From contig JAKVHY010000049.1 in assembly GCA_023284085.1 (NCBI GenBank), positions 1-34,881 on the forward strand: 34,881 bases of DNA, written 5' to 3'. Below, piece after piece: positions 1-8,266 of the stretch. Position numbers and translations under genes: made by a program. Source of the stretch: Shewanella benthica (GTDB lineage: Bacteria > Pseudomonadota > Gammaproteobacteria > Enterobacterales > Shewanellaceae). A model generated the notes under the pieces. It was given only the letters and a program-made list of their open reading frames with translations. It searched no databases and was not told the origin of the DNA. Position 1 is the stretch's first letter. Each line of letters opens with the position of its first letter.

Positions 1-19
1 TTGAGAAACTTGCATAAAA

Positions 20-49
20 AATCCGAGACCTAGAGATAGGACTCGGATT
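20..49 (-). terminator. Intrinsic terminator downstream of folD
   Basis: An 8-bp stem (20-27 with 42-49) encloses an inner 4-bp stem (29-32 with 37-40) and a GAGA loop. Read on the minus strand, the hairpin is followed by a run of T (complement of 15-20). It lies about 120 bp past the folD stop. A gene arriving from the left on the plus strand would find no T-run here, so it mainly serves the minus strand. Confidence 0.7.
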
Positions 50-136
50 CTGAAGCATCTAGAAGATCAGTCAACCGATCGATAAATCACTAAATGATCG
101 GCATTACTGCTGATGCAGGCTTTTTTATATGCTTTT

Positions 137-167
137 TAGAACCTAGAACCTAGAACCTAGAACCTAG
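137..167. repeat. Heptad tandem repeat (TAGAACC)x4
   Basis: Four perfect copies of a 7-bp unit plus three bases of a fifth directly abut the folD stop codon (168-170). A related array with unit GGTGCTA lies at 10677-10714; on opposite strands both fit TAG(A/C)ACC. Seen directly; function unknown. Confidence 0.9.
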
Positions 168-1028
168 TTAAACTTTATCGTGATAGGTTTCGGCGGCATA
201 TAAGGTGTTCTCTAGCAGGCTGGCTATGGTCATTGGACCGACACCACCGGGAACTGGGGTGATGAAAGCGGCATTTTGTGCCGCGACATCGTATTGAACA
301 TCACCCACTAGGCTGCCATCTTCCAGACGGTTAATCCCCACATCGATAACCAAGGCGCCGGGCTTGATCCAATCACCCGGAATAAAGCCAGGCTTGCCTA
401 CTGCAACCACAACCAGATCCGCTTGTCTGACTTTTTGTTCAAGATTGCGGGTGAACCTATGACAAGTGGTTGTTGTACAACCCGCGAGTAACAATTCCAG
501 TGTCATAGGGCGACCCACTATGTTCGAGGCTCCCACTACGATAGCGTCTAAACCGAATGTATCGACACCAGTAGACTTAATCAGTGTCATGATCCCCATA
601 GGTGTACATGAACGCAATACCGGAATGCGCTGAGCCAGACGGCCGACGTTATAGGGATGGAAACCATCGACATCCTTATCGGGTCTGATACGCTCGATGA
701 CCTTCGACTGTTCGATATGCTTAGGCAGAGGCAGTTGCACTAATATACCATCGATAGATGAATCGTTATTACACTCATCAATTAGCGCCAACAACTCCTC
801 TTCAGACGTGCTGCTATCTAAGTCGTATGAGCGGGAAAGAAACCCAACCTCTTCGCAGGCGCGTCTCTTGCTGCCAACATAAACCTGAGACGCTGGATCT
901 GCGCCGACTAAGATCACCGCTAAACCTGGAGCTCTCTGTCCTGCCTCTTTACGGGCGGTTACTTTCTCTTTTAGCTGTGTTCGAATGGATTGAGCGATCG
1001 CTTTGCCATCGATTCTTTGAGCTGTCAT
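168..1028 (-). CDS. folD: Bifunctional methylenetetrahydrofolate dehydrogenase / cyclohydrolase FolD
   Basis: FolD interconverts 5,10-methylene-THF and 10-formyl-THF with NADP in the cytoplasm, supplying one-carbon units for purines and fMet. The 286-residue protein carries the family motifs: catalytic Tyr50-x3-Lys54 (YVGSK), the VQLPLP segment near 97-102, DKDVDGF at 117-123, and the NADP-binding VGASNIVGRP at 165-174. I chose the ATG at 1028 because MTAQRIDGKAIAQ matches the family N-terminus; the frame stays open to 1103, but those extra 25 residues do not look like FolD. An AAAGGA sits about 12 nt upstream. It is transcribed away from the tRNA operon and ends at a heptad repeat and terminator. 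Confidence 0.96.
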   Translation of the reverse strand: MTAQRIDGKAIAQSIRTQLKEKVTARKEAGQRAPGLAVILVGADPASQVYVGSKRRACEEVGFLSRSYDLDSSTSEEELLALIDECNNDSSIDGILVQLPLPKHIEQSKVIERIRPDKDVDGFHPYNVGRLAQRIPVLRSCTPMGIMTLIKSTGVDTFGLDAIVVGASNIVGRPMTLELLLAGCTTTTCHRFTRNLEQKVRQADLVVVAVGKPGFIPGDWIKPGALVIDVGINRLEDGSLVGDVQYDVAAQNAAFITPVPGGVGPMTIASLLENTLYAAETYHDKV

Positions 1029-1208
1029 TGGGGTTGGATATCCTTTAATGGAGCGCGATAATGAAAACGGCGCCATTTTAACAGGACAAGGCTTGAGTGT
1101 CATTTATTAAGCTGTGCAACAATCAGTTCTAAAATACGGATAATTTGAGTGGTTTTAGACCCATTAGTTTGTAAAGTAACCAAGCTCACTTTCTTTATAA
1201 AAAAACCG

Positions 1209-1237
1209 TTGACGCATGTCAGGCTAGGGGCTAAGAT
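1209..1237 (+). promoter_or_regulatory. Sigma70 promoter of the tRNA operon
   Basis: TTGACG at 1209-1214 and TAAGAT at 1232-1237 are separated by exactly 17 bp. A GC-rich stretch (GCGCTCC) follows the -10, as expected of a stringently controlled stable-RNA promoter. The predicted start near 1244 leaves a leader of about 105 nt before tRNA-Pro. The boxes are seen; the regulation is inferred. Confidence 0.7.
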
Positions 1238-1349
1238 GCGCTCCGTTCTCAACGAGAAGCTAGATTGTTCTCGAGGTTAGCAGAAGATTGAATGGTGCTC
1301 CCAATTTTAGTCATTCTTTAAAATCTTCAAATGTAAAAAGTTAGATTTT

Positions 1350-1426
<77 letters not shown>

Positions 1427-1427
1427 A

Positions 1428-1627
1428 ATTTATTAAAGTAGGTTGCTAGTTTTCCTGCTTTAAGGTCGATAAGGACCAGGAGCTAAAAGCTTCGAATCCT
1501 CACTCTTTATAAGAGAAGCCGACAAGATTTATTAAAGTAGGTTGTTAACCTTCCTGCTTTAAGGTCGATAAGGACCAGGAGCTAAAAGCTTCGAATCCTC
1601 ACTCTTTATGAAAGAGAGTGGCCGACC
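1428..1627 (+). repeat. Two tandem decayed tRNA-Pro 3'-half copies (about 99 and 101 bp)
   Basis: Unit 1 (1428-1526) and unit 2 (from 1527) are near-identical head-to-tail repeats starting ATTTATTAAAGTAGG. Each contains GGACCAG followed by CTTCGAATCCTC, which lines up with the anticodon-stem-to-T-arm part of the adjacent tRNA-Pro. Each ends in GCCGACA or GCCGACCA, like the tRNA-Pro 3' end. No acceptor or D stem can form, so they are not functional tRNAs. Unit 2 has four extra bases that create a CACTCT/AGAGTG hairpin before its GCCGACCA. Probably relics of tRNA gene duplication, or scars of recombination at a tRNA 3' end. Confidence 0.75.
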
Positions 1628-1716
1628 AATTATATATTTATCTGAAAACCAAGCAGATAAATCGAAAGATACGTCTTTCAACGCTTATTCAGGATGTGAG
1701 AATTCTCACTTTCGAA

Positions 1717-1793
1717 GCGCCCGTAGCTCAGTTGGATAGAGCACCCGCCTTCTAAGCGGGTGGCCGCAGGTTCGAATCCTGCCGGGCGCACCA
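1717..1793 (+). tRNA. tRNA-Arg (TCT)
   Basis: 77-nt cloverleaf. Acceptor GCGCCCG (1717-1723) pairs with CGGGCGC (1783-1789), and CCA is encoded at 1791-1793. The anticodon stem CCCGC/GCGGG holds loop 1749-1755 with TCT at 1751-1753, reading AGA/AGG codons. The D-arm and T-arm consensus are intact. Confidence 0.97.
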
Positions 1794-1800
1794 TATCAGT

Positions 1801-1877
1801 GGTGATTGTAGCTCAGTTGGTAGAGCCCCGGATTGTGATTCCGGTTGTCGTGGGTTCGAGCCCCATCAGTCACCCCA
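1801..1877 (+). tRNA. tRNA-His (GTG)
   Basis: The acceptor stem pairs 1802-1808 with 1867-1873. The extra 5' G characteristic of tRNA-His is G1801, opposite C1874, and CCA is at 1875-1877. The anticodon stem CCGGA/TCCGG holds GTG at 1835-1837. Last gene of the operon, 24 nt before the terminator. Confidence 0.97.
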
Positions 1878-1897
1878 TTTCTTTCAGAAGAAAGTAG

Positions 1898-1923
1898 AAA
1901 AGCGACCTTAGGTCGCTTTTTTT
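1898..1923 (+). terminator. Intrinsic terminator of the tRNA operon
   Basis: Perfect 7-bp stem AGCGACC/GGTCGCT (1901-1907 and 1911-1917), TTA loop, followed by seven T. Confidence 0.92.
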
Positions 1924-1947
1924 ACGCCTGTAATTCGTGTTTTAAGG

Positions 1948-1976
1948 TCGACTCTGAGATAAAGCCTAGCTATAAT
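1948..1976 (+). promoter_or_regulatory. Candidate sigma70 promoter of tig
   Basis: A perfect TATAAT (1971-1976) lies 17 bp after TCGACT (1948-1953). The predicted start near 1983 gives a leader of about 150 nt before the trigger factor ATG, long enough to carry structure, though I recognise no known leader element in it. Confidence 0.5.
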
Positions 1977-2131
1977 GTCGCGTCTTGATAATTATCAACT
2001 ATGAGTGATTAGAGCCGGAATTCAGTTGTGATGGGCTTTCTAGTCAAATTTTTAAGATCAAGAAACGAATACTTTAATAGTTGAACTTTCGACTATTACA
2101 AAGGATGTAAGACTTATTTCGAGGTAAAACA

Positions 2132-3436
2132 ATGCAAGTTTCTGTTGAAACAACTCAAGGCCTAGAGCGTCGCCTAACTATTTCTGTTCCTGCTGAGCAG
2201 ATTGAAAAGACCGTTAATGAAGCGTTAAAGAGCGAAGCAAAGCGTGCTCGTCTTCCTGGTTTCCGTCCAGGTAAAGTGCCAGTCAGTGTCATCAACAAGC
2301 GTTATGGCAAGGCTATCCGTCAAGATATCACCGGTGAAGTGATGCAGCGTAATTTCGTTGAAGCTATTGTTGCTGAGAAATTAAACCCAGCTGGCGCACC
2401 CACTTTCATACCTGGTGAGTCAGATACTGATAACTTCCAGTTTGTTGCGACTTTCGAGATCTACCCAGAAGTAGAACTAAAGGGTCTTGATGCAATTGTT
2501 GTTGAGCAACCAACTGCCGAAGTCACAGACACTGATGTTGACGCTATGATTGAAACATTGCGTAAGCAACACGCTACTTTTGAAGCTGTAGAGCGTGAAG
2601 CTGCCGATGGCGACAAGGCGATGATCAACTTCGTGGGTTCGGTTGATGGTGAAGATTTTGAAGGTGGCAAAGCCGAAAACTTCGAACTACAACTTGGTAG
2701 TGGCCGTATGATCCCAGGCTTCGAGTCTGGTGTTGAAGGTCATAAAGCGGGTGAAGAGTTCGATATTGAAGTGACTTTCCCTGAAGATTACCATGCTGAA
2801 AACTTGAAAGGTAAAGTTGCTAAGTTCGTTATCACATTGAACGAAGTTCAAGCGGCTAACCTTCCAGAAGTTAACGACGAGTTTGCTAAGCTATTCGGCG
2901 TGACCGAAGGTGGTCTAGAAGCACTTAAGGCTGAGATCAGCAAGAACATGGGTCGTGAACTTGAGCAAGCACTTAAAGCCAGTGTTAAAGAGCAAGTACT
3001 TAAAGGTCTACTTGAGCAGAATGAAATTGATCTGCCTAAGTCGCTTATCGATGGCGAAGTTGAAGTATTGCGTAAGCAAGCGATGCAGCGTTTCGGTGAT
3101 CAAGCTGCTAACATGCCTGAGCTACCTGCAGACCTATTCACTGAGCAAGCAGAACGTCGCGTAAGAGTTGGCCTTCTACTTGGTGAAGTGATCAAGACTA
3201 ACGAGCTAAAAGCTGAAGACGAACGTGTTCAGGCGCTTATTGCTTCTATGTCTTCGGCTTACGAAGATCCAAGTGAAGTTGTTGAATACTACAAGGCTAA
3301 TCAAGAGATGATGCAGAACATGCGCAACGTCGCTCTTGAAGAGCAAGCGGTAGAAGCTTTGTTGAAAACTGCCAAAGTAACTGAAAAATCAGTCAACTTT
3401 GAAGAATTTATGAACAAGGCTACACAACAAGGCTAA
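2132..3436 (+). CDS. tig: Trigger factor (ribosome-associated chaperone and prolyl isomerase)
   Basis: Trigger factor binds L23 at the ribosomal exit tunnel and shields nascent chains. The 434-residue protein has the usual family length and three parts. The N-terminal ribosome-binding domain carries the signature GFRPGK at 43-48. An FKBP-like prolyl isomerase domain follows at about 155-245 (VNFVGSVDGEDFEGG and GMIPGFE-type segments). The rest is the helical chaperone body. GAGGT lies 7 nt before the ATG. tig is followed by an intrinsic terminator and then clpP, the order typical of gammaproteobacteria. Confidence 0.98.
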   Translation: MQVSVETTQGLERRLTISVPAEQIEKTVNEALKSEAKRARLPGFRPGKVPVSVINKRYGKAIRQDITGEVMQRNFVEAIVAEKLNPAGAPTFIPGESDTDNFQFVATFEIYPEVELKGLDAIVVEQPTAEVTDTDVDAMIETLRKQHATFEAVEREAADGDKAMINFVGSVDGEDFEGGKAENFELQLGSGRMIPGFESGVEGHKAGEEFDIEVTFPEDYHAENLKGKVAKFVITLNEVQAANLPEVNDEFAKLFGVTEGGLEALKAEISKNMGRELEQALKASVKEQVLKGLLEQNEIDLPKSLIDGEVEVLRKQAMQRFGDQAANMPELPADLFTEQAERRVRVGLLLGEVIKTNELKAEDERVQALIASMSSAYEDPSEVVEYYKANQEMMQNMRNVALEEQAVEALLKTAKVTEKSVNFEEFMNKATQQG

Positions 3437-3443
3437 GCTTAGC

Positions 3444-3474
3444 TTGACTTAAATGGTGATTAACCATTTATAAT
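3444..3474 (+). promoter_or_regulatory. Candidate clpP promoter with an internal palindrome
   Basis: TTGACT (3444-3449) and TATAAT (3469-3474) are strong boxes but spaced 19 bp apart. The spacer contains the inverted repeat AAATGGT-N5-ACCATTT (3451-3457 and 3463-3469), which could be an operator. Initiation near 3481 would fall inside the tig terminator hairpin, so transcripts from this promoter would not be stopped by it. Inference from sequence only. Confidence 0.4.
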
Positions 3475-3508
3475 GGCTCGTATGAGGTTCCTCATGCGAG
3501 CCGTTTTT
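3475..3508 (+). terminator. Intrinsic terminator after tig
   Basis: GGCTCG (3475-3480) pairs with CGAGCC (3497-3502), continued inward by ATGAGG/CCTCAT, with a T-rich tail from 3504. It lies between tig and clpP and probably causes partial or full uncoupling of the two. Confidence 0.85.
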
Positions 3509-3526
3509 ATTTAGGGATTATAAATA

Positions 3527-4138
3527 ATGCAAAATGCACCAGAATCAGTATTAAATGCACTAGTGCCTATGGTAGTTGAACAAACTGCCAAGGGTGAACG
3601 CTCGTACGATATCTATTCTCGCCTATTAAAAGAGCGTATCATCTTCCTGGTTGGTCCGGTTGAAGAGCATATGGCTAACCTTGTCGTTGCACAATTACTG
3701 TTTTTGGAGTCTGAGAGCCCTGATAAGGATATTTTCCTGTATATTAACTCTCCTGGTGGCTCTGTTACTGCTGGAATGGCGATTTACGATACAATGCAAT
3801 TCATCAAGCCGGATGTCAGCACAGTCTGTATTGGACAAGCCGCTAGCATGGGGGCGTTTCTTCTTGCCGGAGGTGCTGCAGGTAAGCGTCATTGTTTACC
3901 AAACTCCAGAGTGATGATCCATCAGCCATTGGGTGGCTTCCAGGGGCAAGCCTCCGATATCGCCATTCATGCTCAGGAGATATTGGGCATCAAGAATAAG
4001 TTAAACCAGATGCTGGCTGAGCACACGGGTCAATCACTGGAAGTGATTGAACGTGATACGGATCGTGATAACTTCATGAGTGCCACTCAAGCGGCAGAAT
4101 ATGGACTCGTCGATTCAGTGATGAGTAAACAGGGCTGA
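3527..4138 (+). CDS. clpP: ATP-dependent Clp protease proteolytic subunit ClpP
   Basis: ClpP forms the double-heptameric serine protease chamber that works with ClpX (or ClpA). All three catalytic residues are present: Ser107 in GQAASMGA, His132 in MIHQPLGG, and Asp181 in DTDRDNF. Their spacing (25 and 49 residues) equals that of the E. coli enzyme. At 203 residues the length is normal and includes a short N-terminal propeptide. clpX follows 81 nt downstream on the same strand. Confidence 0.98.
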   Translation: MQNAPESVLNALVPMVVEQTAKGERSYDIYSRLLKERIIFLVGPVEEHMANLVVAQLLFLESESPDKDIFLYINSPGGSVTAGMAIYDTMQFIKPDVSTVCIGQAASMGAFLLAGGAAGKRHCLPNSRVMIHQPLGGFQGQASDIAIHAQEILGIKNKLNQMLAEHTGQSLEVIERDTDRDNFMSATQAAEYGLVDSVMSKQG

Positions 4139-4219
4139 TTTTTGTCTTTGGCTGAGCTATGCTGAGTAGTAAGGCGATAAGTAGATTTAAGTAGTGCAGA
4201 CTGCGCAAGAGGTAGTGTA

Positions 4220-5497
4220 ATGAGCGACAACAAAAGTACCGGTGATAGTGGGAAACTACTGTACTGCTCTTTTTGTGGAAAGAGTCAGCATGAGGTTCGT
4301 AAACTCATCGCTGGCCCTTCAGTATATGTTTGTGATGAGTGTGTTGAGCTCTGCAACGATATTATTAAGGAAGAGATCAAAGAGATTTCACCGAAGCAAG
4401 ATCAGGACAAATTACCGACACCACATGAGTTAAGAGCTCATCTGGATGATTATGTCATTGGGCAAGATAAGGCGAAGAAAGTTCTGTCTGTCGCGGTATA
4501 TAACCACTATAAGCGGTTAAAAAACTCGAGCCCTAAAGATGGTGTGGAATTGGGTAAGAGTAATATCTTGCTGATTGGCCCAACGGGTAGCGGTAAGACA
4601 TTACTCGCCGAGACATTTGCGCGTTTCTTGGATGTGCCATTTACCATGGCCGATGCAACCACATTAACCGAGGCTGGTTATGTAGGTGAAGATGTCGAGA
4701 ATATCATTCAGAAGCTGCTGCAAAAATGTGATTACGACGTCGAGAAGGCACAGCGCGGTATTGTCTACATCGATGAAATCGATAAAATCAGCCGTAAGTC
4801 TGACAACCCATCGATCACCCGCGATGTCTCCGGTGAAGGTGTGCAGCAAGCACTCCTTAAGTTGATAGAAGGCACCGTTGCTTCTGTGCCGCCTCAGGGA
4901 GGACGTAAGCATCCTCAGCAAGAATTCTTACAGGTCGACACCTCTAAGATTCTGTTCATTTGTGGTGGTGCTTTTTCTGGTCTCGAGAAAGTTATCGAGC
5001 AGCGTATGCATAAAGGCAGTGGTATTGGCTTTGGTGCTCAAATTAAGGGCGAAGAAGATAAAGCCACTATCTCAGAGACCCTGATGCAGGTTGAGCCGGA
5101 AGATCTGGTCAAATATGGTCTGATCCCTGAGTTTATTGGCCGTCTTCCTGTTCTGTCGACATTGGCAGAACTAGATGAAGAGGCCTTAGTACAAATATTG
5201 TCTGAACCTAAGAACGCCTTGACTAAACAGTTTGCAGCACTGTTTGAGATGGAAGGCGTAGAGCTTGAGTTCAGAGATGATGCACTCAAAGCTATCGCAG
5301 CGAAGGCGAAGACCCGTAAAACAGGTGCTCGTGGATTACGCTCGATCGTCGAAGGTATCTTACTCGATGTCATGTATGACCTGCCTTCGTCCGATGATGT
5401 TGCTAAAGTTGTGATAGATGAATCAGTCGTTAAAGGGGAATCAAGCCCTATACTCATCTATGAGAATAACGAGCCTAAGGCTGCAGGCGCAGAGTAA
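4220..5497 (+). CDS. clpX: Clp protease ATP-binding subunit ClpX
   Basis: AAA+ unfoldase that recognises tagged substrates and feeds them to ClpP. The N-terminal zinc domain has Cys16-x2-Cys19 and Cys38-x2-Cys41. Walker A GPTGSGKT is at 120-127 and Walker B IVYIDEID ends near 188. The pore-1 loop GYVG is at 153-156 and the RKH loop at 229-231. The ClpP-docking tripeptide IGF is at 269-271, and the sensor-2 region contains TGARGLRS. 425 residues, as usual. It is followed by a terminator that separates it from lon. Confidence 0.98.
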   Translation: MSDNKSTGDSGKLLYCSFCGKSQHEVRKLIAGPSVYVCDECVELCNDIIKEEIKEISPKQDQDKLPTPHELRAHLDDYVIGQDKAKKVLSVAVYNHYKRLKNSSPKDGVELGKSNILLIGPTGSGKTLLAETFARFLDVPFTMADATTLTEAGYVGEDVENIIQKLLQKCDYDVEKAQRGIVYIDEIDKISRKSDNPSITRDVSGEGVQQALLKLIEGTVASVPPQGGRKHPQQEFLQVDTSKILFICGGAFSGLEKVIEQRMHKGSGIGFGAQIKGEEDKATISETLMQVEPEDLVKYGLIPEFIGRLPVLSTLAELDEEALVQILSEPKNALTKQFAALFEMEGVELEFRDDALKAIAAKAKTRKTGARGLRSIVEGILLDVMYDLPSSDDVAKVVIDESVVKGESSPILIYENNEPKAAGAE

Positions 5498-5526
5498 GTT
5501 TTTCATAAACGGACTCATTTGAATTG

Positions 5527-5553
5527 AAAGGGAGCCTATATGGCTCCTTTTTT
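5527..5553 (+). terminator. Intrinsic terminator after clpX
   Basis: GGAGCC (5531-5536) pairs with GGCTCC (5542-5547) and is followed by a run of T. Confidence 0.85.
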
Positions 5554-5585
5554 ATTCGCTCAGTTTATATATTTGTTGTTAGCCA

Positions 5586-5612
5586 TTGAAACCAATCAAT
5601 TCATCCCAATAT
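5586..5612 (+). promoter_or_regulatory. Candidate sigma32 (heat-shock) promoter of lon
   Basis: TTGAAA at 5586-5591, a 13-bp spacer, and CCCAATAT at 5605-5612 resemble the sigma32 consensus (CTTGAA / CCCATnT). It sits 35 bp before the lon ATG. lon is a known sigma32 target in E. coli; its use here is inferred. Confidence 0.5.
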
Positions 5613-5646
5613 AATCATTAGTATTATCATCAAACGGAATCGAGCT

Positions 5647-8004
5647 ATGACACAAGAGAGTGAAGCGCGAATCGAACTACCCGTACTGCCACTGAGAGAT
5701 GTGGTGGTATATCCCCATATGGTAATTCCGTTATTCGTCGGACGGGAAAAATCTATTCGTTGCCTTGAATCGGCGATGGAGCAAGACAAACAAATTATTC
5801 TGGTTGCCCAGCGTGATGCTGAGCTCGATGATCCAAGCATTGATGACATTTTTGAAGTGGGTACAGTCGCTTCAATTTTACAGTTGTTAAAGTTACCCGA
5901 TGGCACAGTAAAAGTACTGGTTGAAGGTGGTAAGCGCGCGCGCATCGAGAAGTATTCAGACGAGGAATCTTTCTTCGTCGCCACGGCACAATACCTGGAA
6001 TCTGAGCCAATGGCTGAGAAAGAGGAAGAGGTGTTGGTTCGTTCTGCCGTTGGCCAGTTTGAGGGCTACATCAAGCTGAATAAGAAGATCCCTCCTGAGG
6101 TGTTAACCTCACTGTCGGGGATCGAAGAAGCCGCACGTCTTGCCGATACCATGGCGGCGCATATGCCACTTAAGCTCGAAGATAAGCAATCTGTGCTTGA
6201 GATGGTCAATGTCGCCGAACGCCTCGAATATCTGATGGCCATGATGGAGTCCGAAATCGACCTGCTACAGGTTGAGAAGCGGATCCGTTCTCGAGTCAAG
6301 AAACAGATGGAGAAGAGTCAGCGCGAGTATTATCTCAACGAGCAGATGAAGGCGATTCAAAAAGAGTTGGGAGACATCGATGAGTCTCATGATGAATTTG
6401 AAACCTTAGCCAAGAAGATTGAAGAGGCTAAGATGCCGGAGGAAGCCAAAGAGAAGGCGACTGCTGAGCTGAACAAACTTAAGATGATGTCGCCCATGTC
6501 GGCAGAAGCAACCGTCGTTCGTAGCTATGTCGATTGGATGATCTCTGTGCCTTGGCATAAACGCTCCAAGATCAAACGCGATCTAGCCAAGGCTCAAGAC
6601 GTACTGGATACCGACCATTTTGGTTTAGAAAAAGTCAAAGAACGCATTTTAGAATACTTGGCGGTTCAAAGCCGAGTCAAGCAGCTTAAAGGTCCAATTC
6701 TTTGTTTAGTGGGACCTCCTGGTGTGGGTAAAACCTCATTAGGTCAGTCTATTGCTAGGGCAACCGGGCGCAAGTATATTCGCGTCGCCTTGGGTGGTGT
6801 ACGTGATGAGGCCGAGATCCGTGGTCATCGTCGTACTTATATCGGTTCTATGCCGGGCAAAGTCATCCAAAAAATGTCTAAAGTTGGGGTTAAAAACCCG
6901 CTGTTTCTGCTCGATGAGATTGATAAGATGAGCAGCGATATGCGTGGCGATCCTGCGTCGGCTCTGTTAGAGGTGCTAGATCCTGAGCAGAACTCGACCT
7001 TTAGTGATCACTATTTAGAAGTGGATTACGATCTGTCTGATGTGATGTTCGTTGCCACCTCGAATTCGATGAATATCCCGGGTCCACTGCTTGACCGTAT
7101 GGAAGTCATTCGTCTCTCGGGTTACACCGAAGATGAAAAACTTAATATCGCTAAGCAACACTTGTTGCCCAAGCAGATAGAACGTAACGGCCTTAAACAC
7201 AAAGAAGTGACAGTTCATGATAGTGCCATTATAGGTATCATTCGTTATTACACTCGTGAAGCGGGTGTGAGATCACTTGAACGTGAGTTATCTAAGATTT
7301 GTCGTAAAGTGGTTAAGCGTATCTTGCTCGACAAAACGCTTAAGCATGTGGACGTGGATCAGGATAACCTTAAATCATTTTTGGGTGTACAGCGTTGTGA
7401 CTATGGTAAAGCCGAGTCCAATAACCAGATTGGTCAAGTGACGGGGTTGGCATGGACGGAAGTGGGTGGTGACTTGCTCACTATTGAAGCCACTTCGGTA
7501 CCGGGTAAAGGTAAGCTAAGTTACACAGGTTCACTCGGTGATGTCATGCAGGAGTCAATTCAGGCTGCGATGACAGTGGTCAGAGCTCGCGCCGAACAGT
7601 TAGGCATCAATCCTGATTTCTATGAGAAACGTGATATCCATGTTCATGTGCCAGAAGGGGCAACACCGAAAGATGGGCCTTCGGCTGGTGCGGCTATGTG
7701 TACCGCTTTGGTTTCTAGCCTAACGGGAAATCCGGTACGTGCCGATGTCGCCATGACAGGCGAAATCACCCTACGTGGTGAGGTATTACCTATCGGTGGA
7801 TTGAAGGAAAAATTGCTTGCTGCTCATCGTGGTGGAACCAAAGTCGTGTTGATTCCAAAGGAAAATGAACGAGATTTGGAAGAGATCCCAGCCAACGTAG
7901 TTGCCGACTTGAAAATTTATCCGGTGCGCTGGATCGATGAAGTATTAAAGTTGGCGTTAGAGCGACCCATTGAAGGCTTCGAAGTCGTTAAAAACGCGGG
8001 CTAA
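5647..8004 (+). CDS. lon: ATP-dependent protease Lon
   Basis: Homohexameric AAA+ serine protease that degrades misfolded and regulatory proteins in the cytoplasm. 785 residues in the usual order: N-terminal substrate domain (PVLPLRDVVVYPHM near 12-25), coiled-coil (about 200-280), AAA+ module with Walker A GPPGVGKT at 356-363 and Walker B FLLDEID near 420-426, then the protease domain. The catalytic dyad is Ser679 in DGPSAG and Lys722 in GGLKEK, on the same numbering as the E. coli enzyme. Single-gene unit between two terminators. Confidence 0.98.
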   Translation: MTQESEARIELPVLPLRDVVVYPHMVIPLFVGREKSIRCLESAMEQDKQIILVAQRDAELDDPSIDDIFEVGTVASILQLLKLPDGTVKVLVEGGKRARIEKYSDEESFFVATAQYLESEPMAEKEEEVLVRSAVGQFEGYIKLNKKIPPEVLTSLSGIEEAARLADTMAAHMPLKLEDKQSVLEMVNVAERLEYLMAMMESEIDLLQVEKRIRSRVKKQMEKSQREYYLNEQMKAIQKELGDIDESHDEFETLAKKIEEAKMPEEAKEKATAELNKLKMMSPMSAEATVVRSYVDWMISVPWHKRSKIKRDLAKAQDVLDTDHFGLEKVKERILEYLAVQSRVKQLKGPILCLVGPPGVGKTSLGQSIARATGRKYIRVALGGVRDEAEIRGHRRTYIGSMPGKVIQKMSKVGVKNPLFLLDEIDKMSSDMRGDPASALLEVLDPEQNSTFSDHYLEVDYDLSDVMFVATSNSMNIPGPLLDRMEVIRLSGYTEDEKLNIAKQHLLPKQIERNGLKHKEVTVHDSAIIGIIRYYTREAGVRSLERELSKICRKVVKRILLDKTLKHVDVDQDNLKSFLGVQRCDYGKAESNNQIGQVTGLAWTEVGGDLLTIEATSVPGKGKLSYTGSLGDVMQESIQAAMTVVRARAEQLGINPDFYEKRDIHVHVPEGATPKDGPSAGAAMCTALVSSLTGNPVRADVAMTGEITLRGEVLPIGGLKEKLLAAHRGGTKVVLIPKENERDLEEIPANVVADLKIYPVRWIDEVLKLALERPIEGFEVVKNAG

Positions 8005-8015
8005 CGCAAGAAATT

Positions 8016-8054
8016 GCCCCTTTGTAGTAAAAAAATTGCAAAAAGGGGCTTTTT
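8016..8054 (+). terminator. Intrinsic terminator after lon
   Basis: GCCCCTTT (8016-8023) pairs with AAAGGGGC (8042-8049) across an 18-nt loop and is followed by five T. The loop is long, so efficiency is uncertain. Confidence 0.65.
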
Positions 8055-8168
8055 AAACTCGCTAGCTGTGGTAGCCTAGGTCCGTGGATAGCCCATTCTT
8101 CTCAAGCCCTTATGGCAACTGGTTTTGAGCTATTTCCAATTATATTTATCTTGCTTTTCCTACCGAGC

Positions 8169-8197
8169 TTGAGTTTGAGATTTAAGCTTGTTATAAA
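8169..8197 (+). promoter_or_regulatory. Candidate sigma70 promoter of hupB
   Basis: TTGAGT (8169-8174), 17-bp spacer, TATAAA (8192-8197), about 70 bp before the hupB ATG. Seen in sequence; activity inferred. Confidence 0.5.
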
Positions 8198-8266
8198 AGC
8201 CACCGCAGACCGATTTAGCAAAGGATTTGGTTGCGGTGCAAAAAAAATTACATTCAAGGGGATGAC

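Noticed and set aside
1029..1103. Longer folD start at 1103
   Set aside because: The extra residues do not match the family N-terminus, whereas MTAQRIDGK does.
5038..5457. 139-residue antisense frame inside clpX
   Set aside because: Shadow of clpX with serine-rich low-information composition and no initiation site.
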